From Candidatus Babelota bacterium (GTDB lineage: Bacteria > Dependentiae > Babeliae > Babeliales > JABCYS01), in the NCBI GenBank assembly GCA_013290085.1, contig JABCYS010000053.1, positions 1 to 6,496 on the forward strand: a DNA stretch of 6,496 nt. The letters run 5' to 3'. The notes under the pieces are model-generated. The model did no database searches. It saw only the letters and a program-made list of their open reading frames with translations, and was not told the DNA's origin. This document shows positions 6,354-6,496 of this stretch, piece by piece. The translations under genes and the position numbers were made by a program. Positions within the stretch are counted from its first letter, which is position 1. Each line of letters starts with the position of its first letter.

Positions 6354-6496
6354 TCAATTCCCCTTTTCTTGCGGGATAGTTTGTTGAATCACGGTAGAAA
6401 TCATGTGCGCATCAGCCATCATTTGTTGAGTAGAAGTTGCTGCTTTGCCGAACTTGTAGGCAACCACTCGTGCAAAAAATTCTTTCAGTTGTGGCC
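6354..6496 (-). CDS. C-terminal 46 residues of an unrecognised protein (gene continues beyond base 6496)
   Basis: The minus-strand frame is open from the window edge (first full codon at 6494) to a TGA at 6354-6356. The visible part reads PQLKEFFARVVAYKFGK, then a Gln/Met-rich helix-like stretch, and ends in QQTIPQEKGN. It looks helical, with no membrane segment or catalytic motif. I cannot name the family from this fragment. It ends three bases before hemW in the same frame, and the hemW Shine-Dalgarno lies within its last codons. That is why I accept it as a real gene end and as the operon partner of hemW. The other two frames close within 30 codons. Confidence 0.7.
   Translation of the reverse strand, partial: PQLKEFFARVVAYKFGKAATSTQQMMADAHMISTVIQQTIPQEKGN
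6360..6365 (-). promoter_or_regulatory. Ribosome binding site that sets the hemW TTG start
   Basis: AAGGGG on the minus strand lies 9 bases before the TTG at 6350, inside the last codons of the upstream gene. It is the only Shine-Dalgarno-like site near the N-terminus and supports TTG as the start. Confidence 0.6.

Overview
Every recognisable gene in this window lies on the minus strand, so transcription runs from high to low coordinates. Several features fit a Gram-negative-type bacterium: a SecD translocase subunit, two proteins with Sec signal peptides, Shine-Dalgarno sites and bacterial start codons (ATG, and one TTG). One exported protein combines eukaryote-like modules: a Skp1/BTB-like region followed by nine degenerate WD40-type repeats. 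This suggests a lineage living in or on protists. Candidatus Dependentiae (TM6) is one candidate, but that placement is inference and I could not test it by search.

Layout in the direction of transcription. (1) At 6496-6354 is the C-terminal end of an unrecognised protein; its stop codon lies three bases before the next start. (2) hemW (6350-5178) is a radical SAM protein of the coproporphyrinogen III oxidase-like / heme chaperone family and starts with TTG. (3) 26 bases later comes a small FMN-binding split-barrel protein of the pyridoxamine 5'-phosphate oxidase-like superfamily (5151-4690). These three probably form one operon. (4) A weak hairpin plus T6 tract, overlapping a possible promoter, separates this group from a 328-residue exported protein rich in predicted helix/coiled coil (4641-3655), with a tryptophan-rich hydrophobic C-terminus. 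(5) After a 113-base gap comes the 697-residue exported repeat protein (3541-1448). (6) Downstream is a 208-base intergenic stretch holding a 40-codon open remnant in frame with the repeat protein's stop codon, then a likely tRNA promoter. (7) tRNA-Leu(GAG) occupies 1239-1153. (8) secD begins at 1098 and runs off the window at base 1.

The housekeeping parts (hemW, tRNA-Leu, secD) flank two exported proteins that look lineage-specific. The repeat protein is the most interesting object here. It has a signal peptide, a duplicated 21-residue beta-strand-like motif, a Skp1/BTB-like region and nine 41-residue repeats in exact register (1107 bp of 123-bp tandem repeats). The tryptophan of the WD dipeptide is replaced in every repeat. 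An exported bacterial protein of this design could act on a host ubiquitin-ligase or other protein-interaction pathway, but nothing in the sequence proves that.
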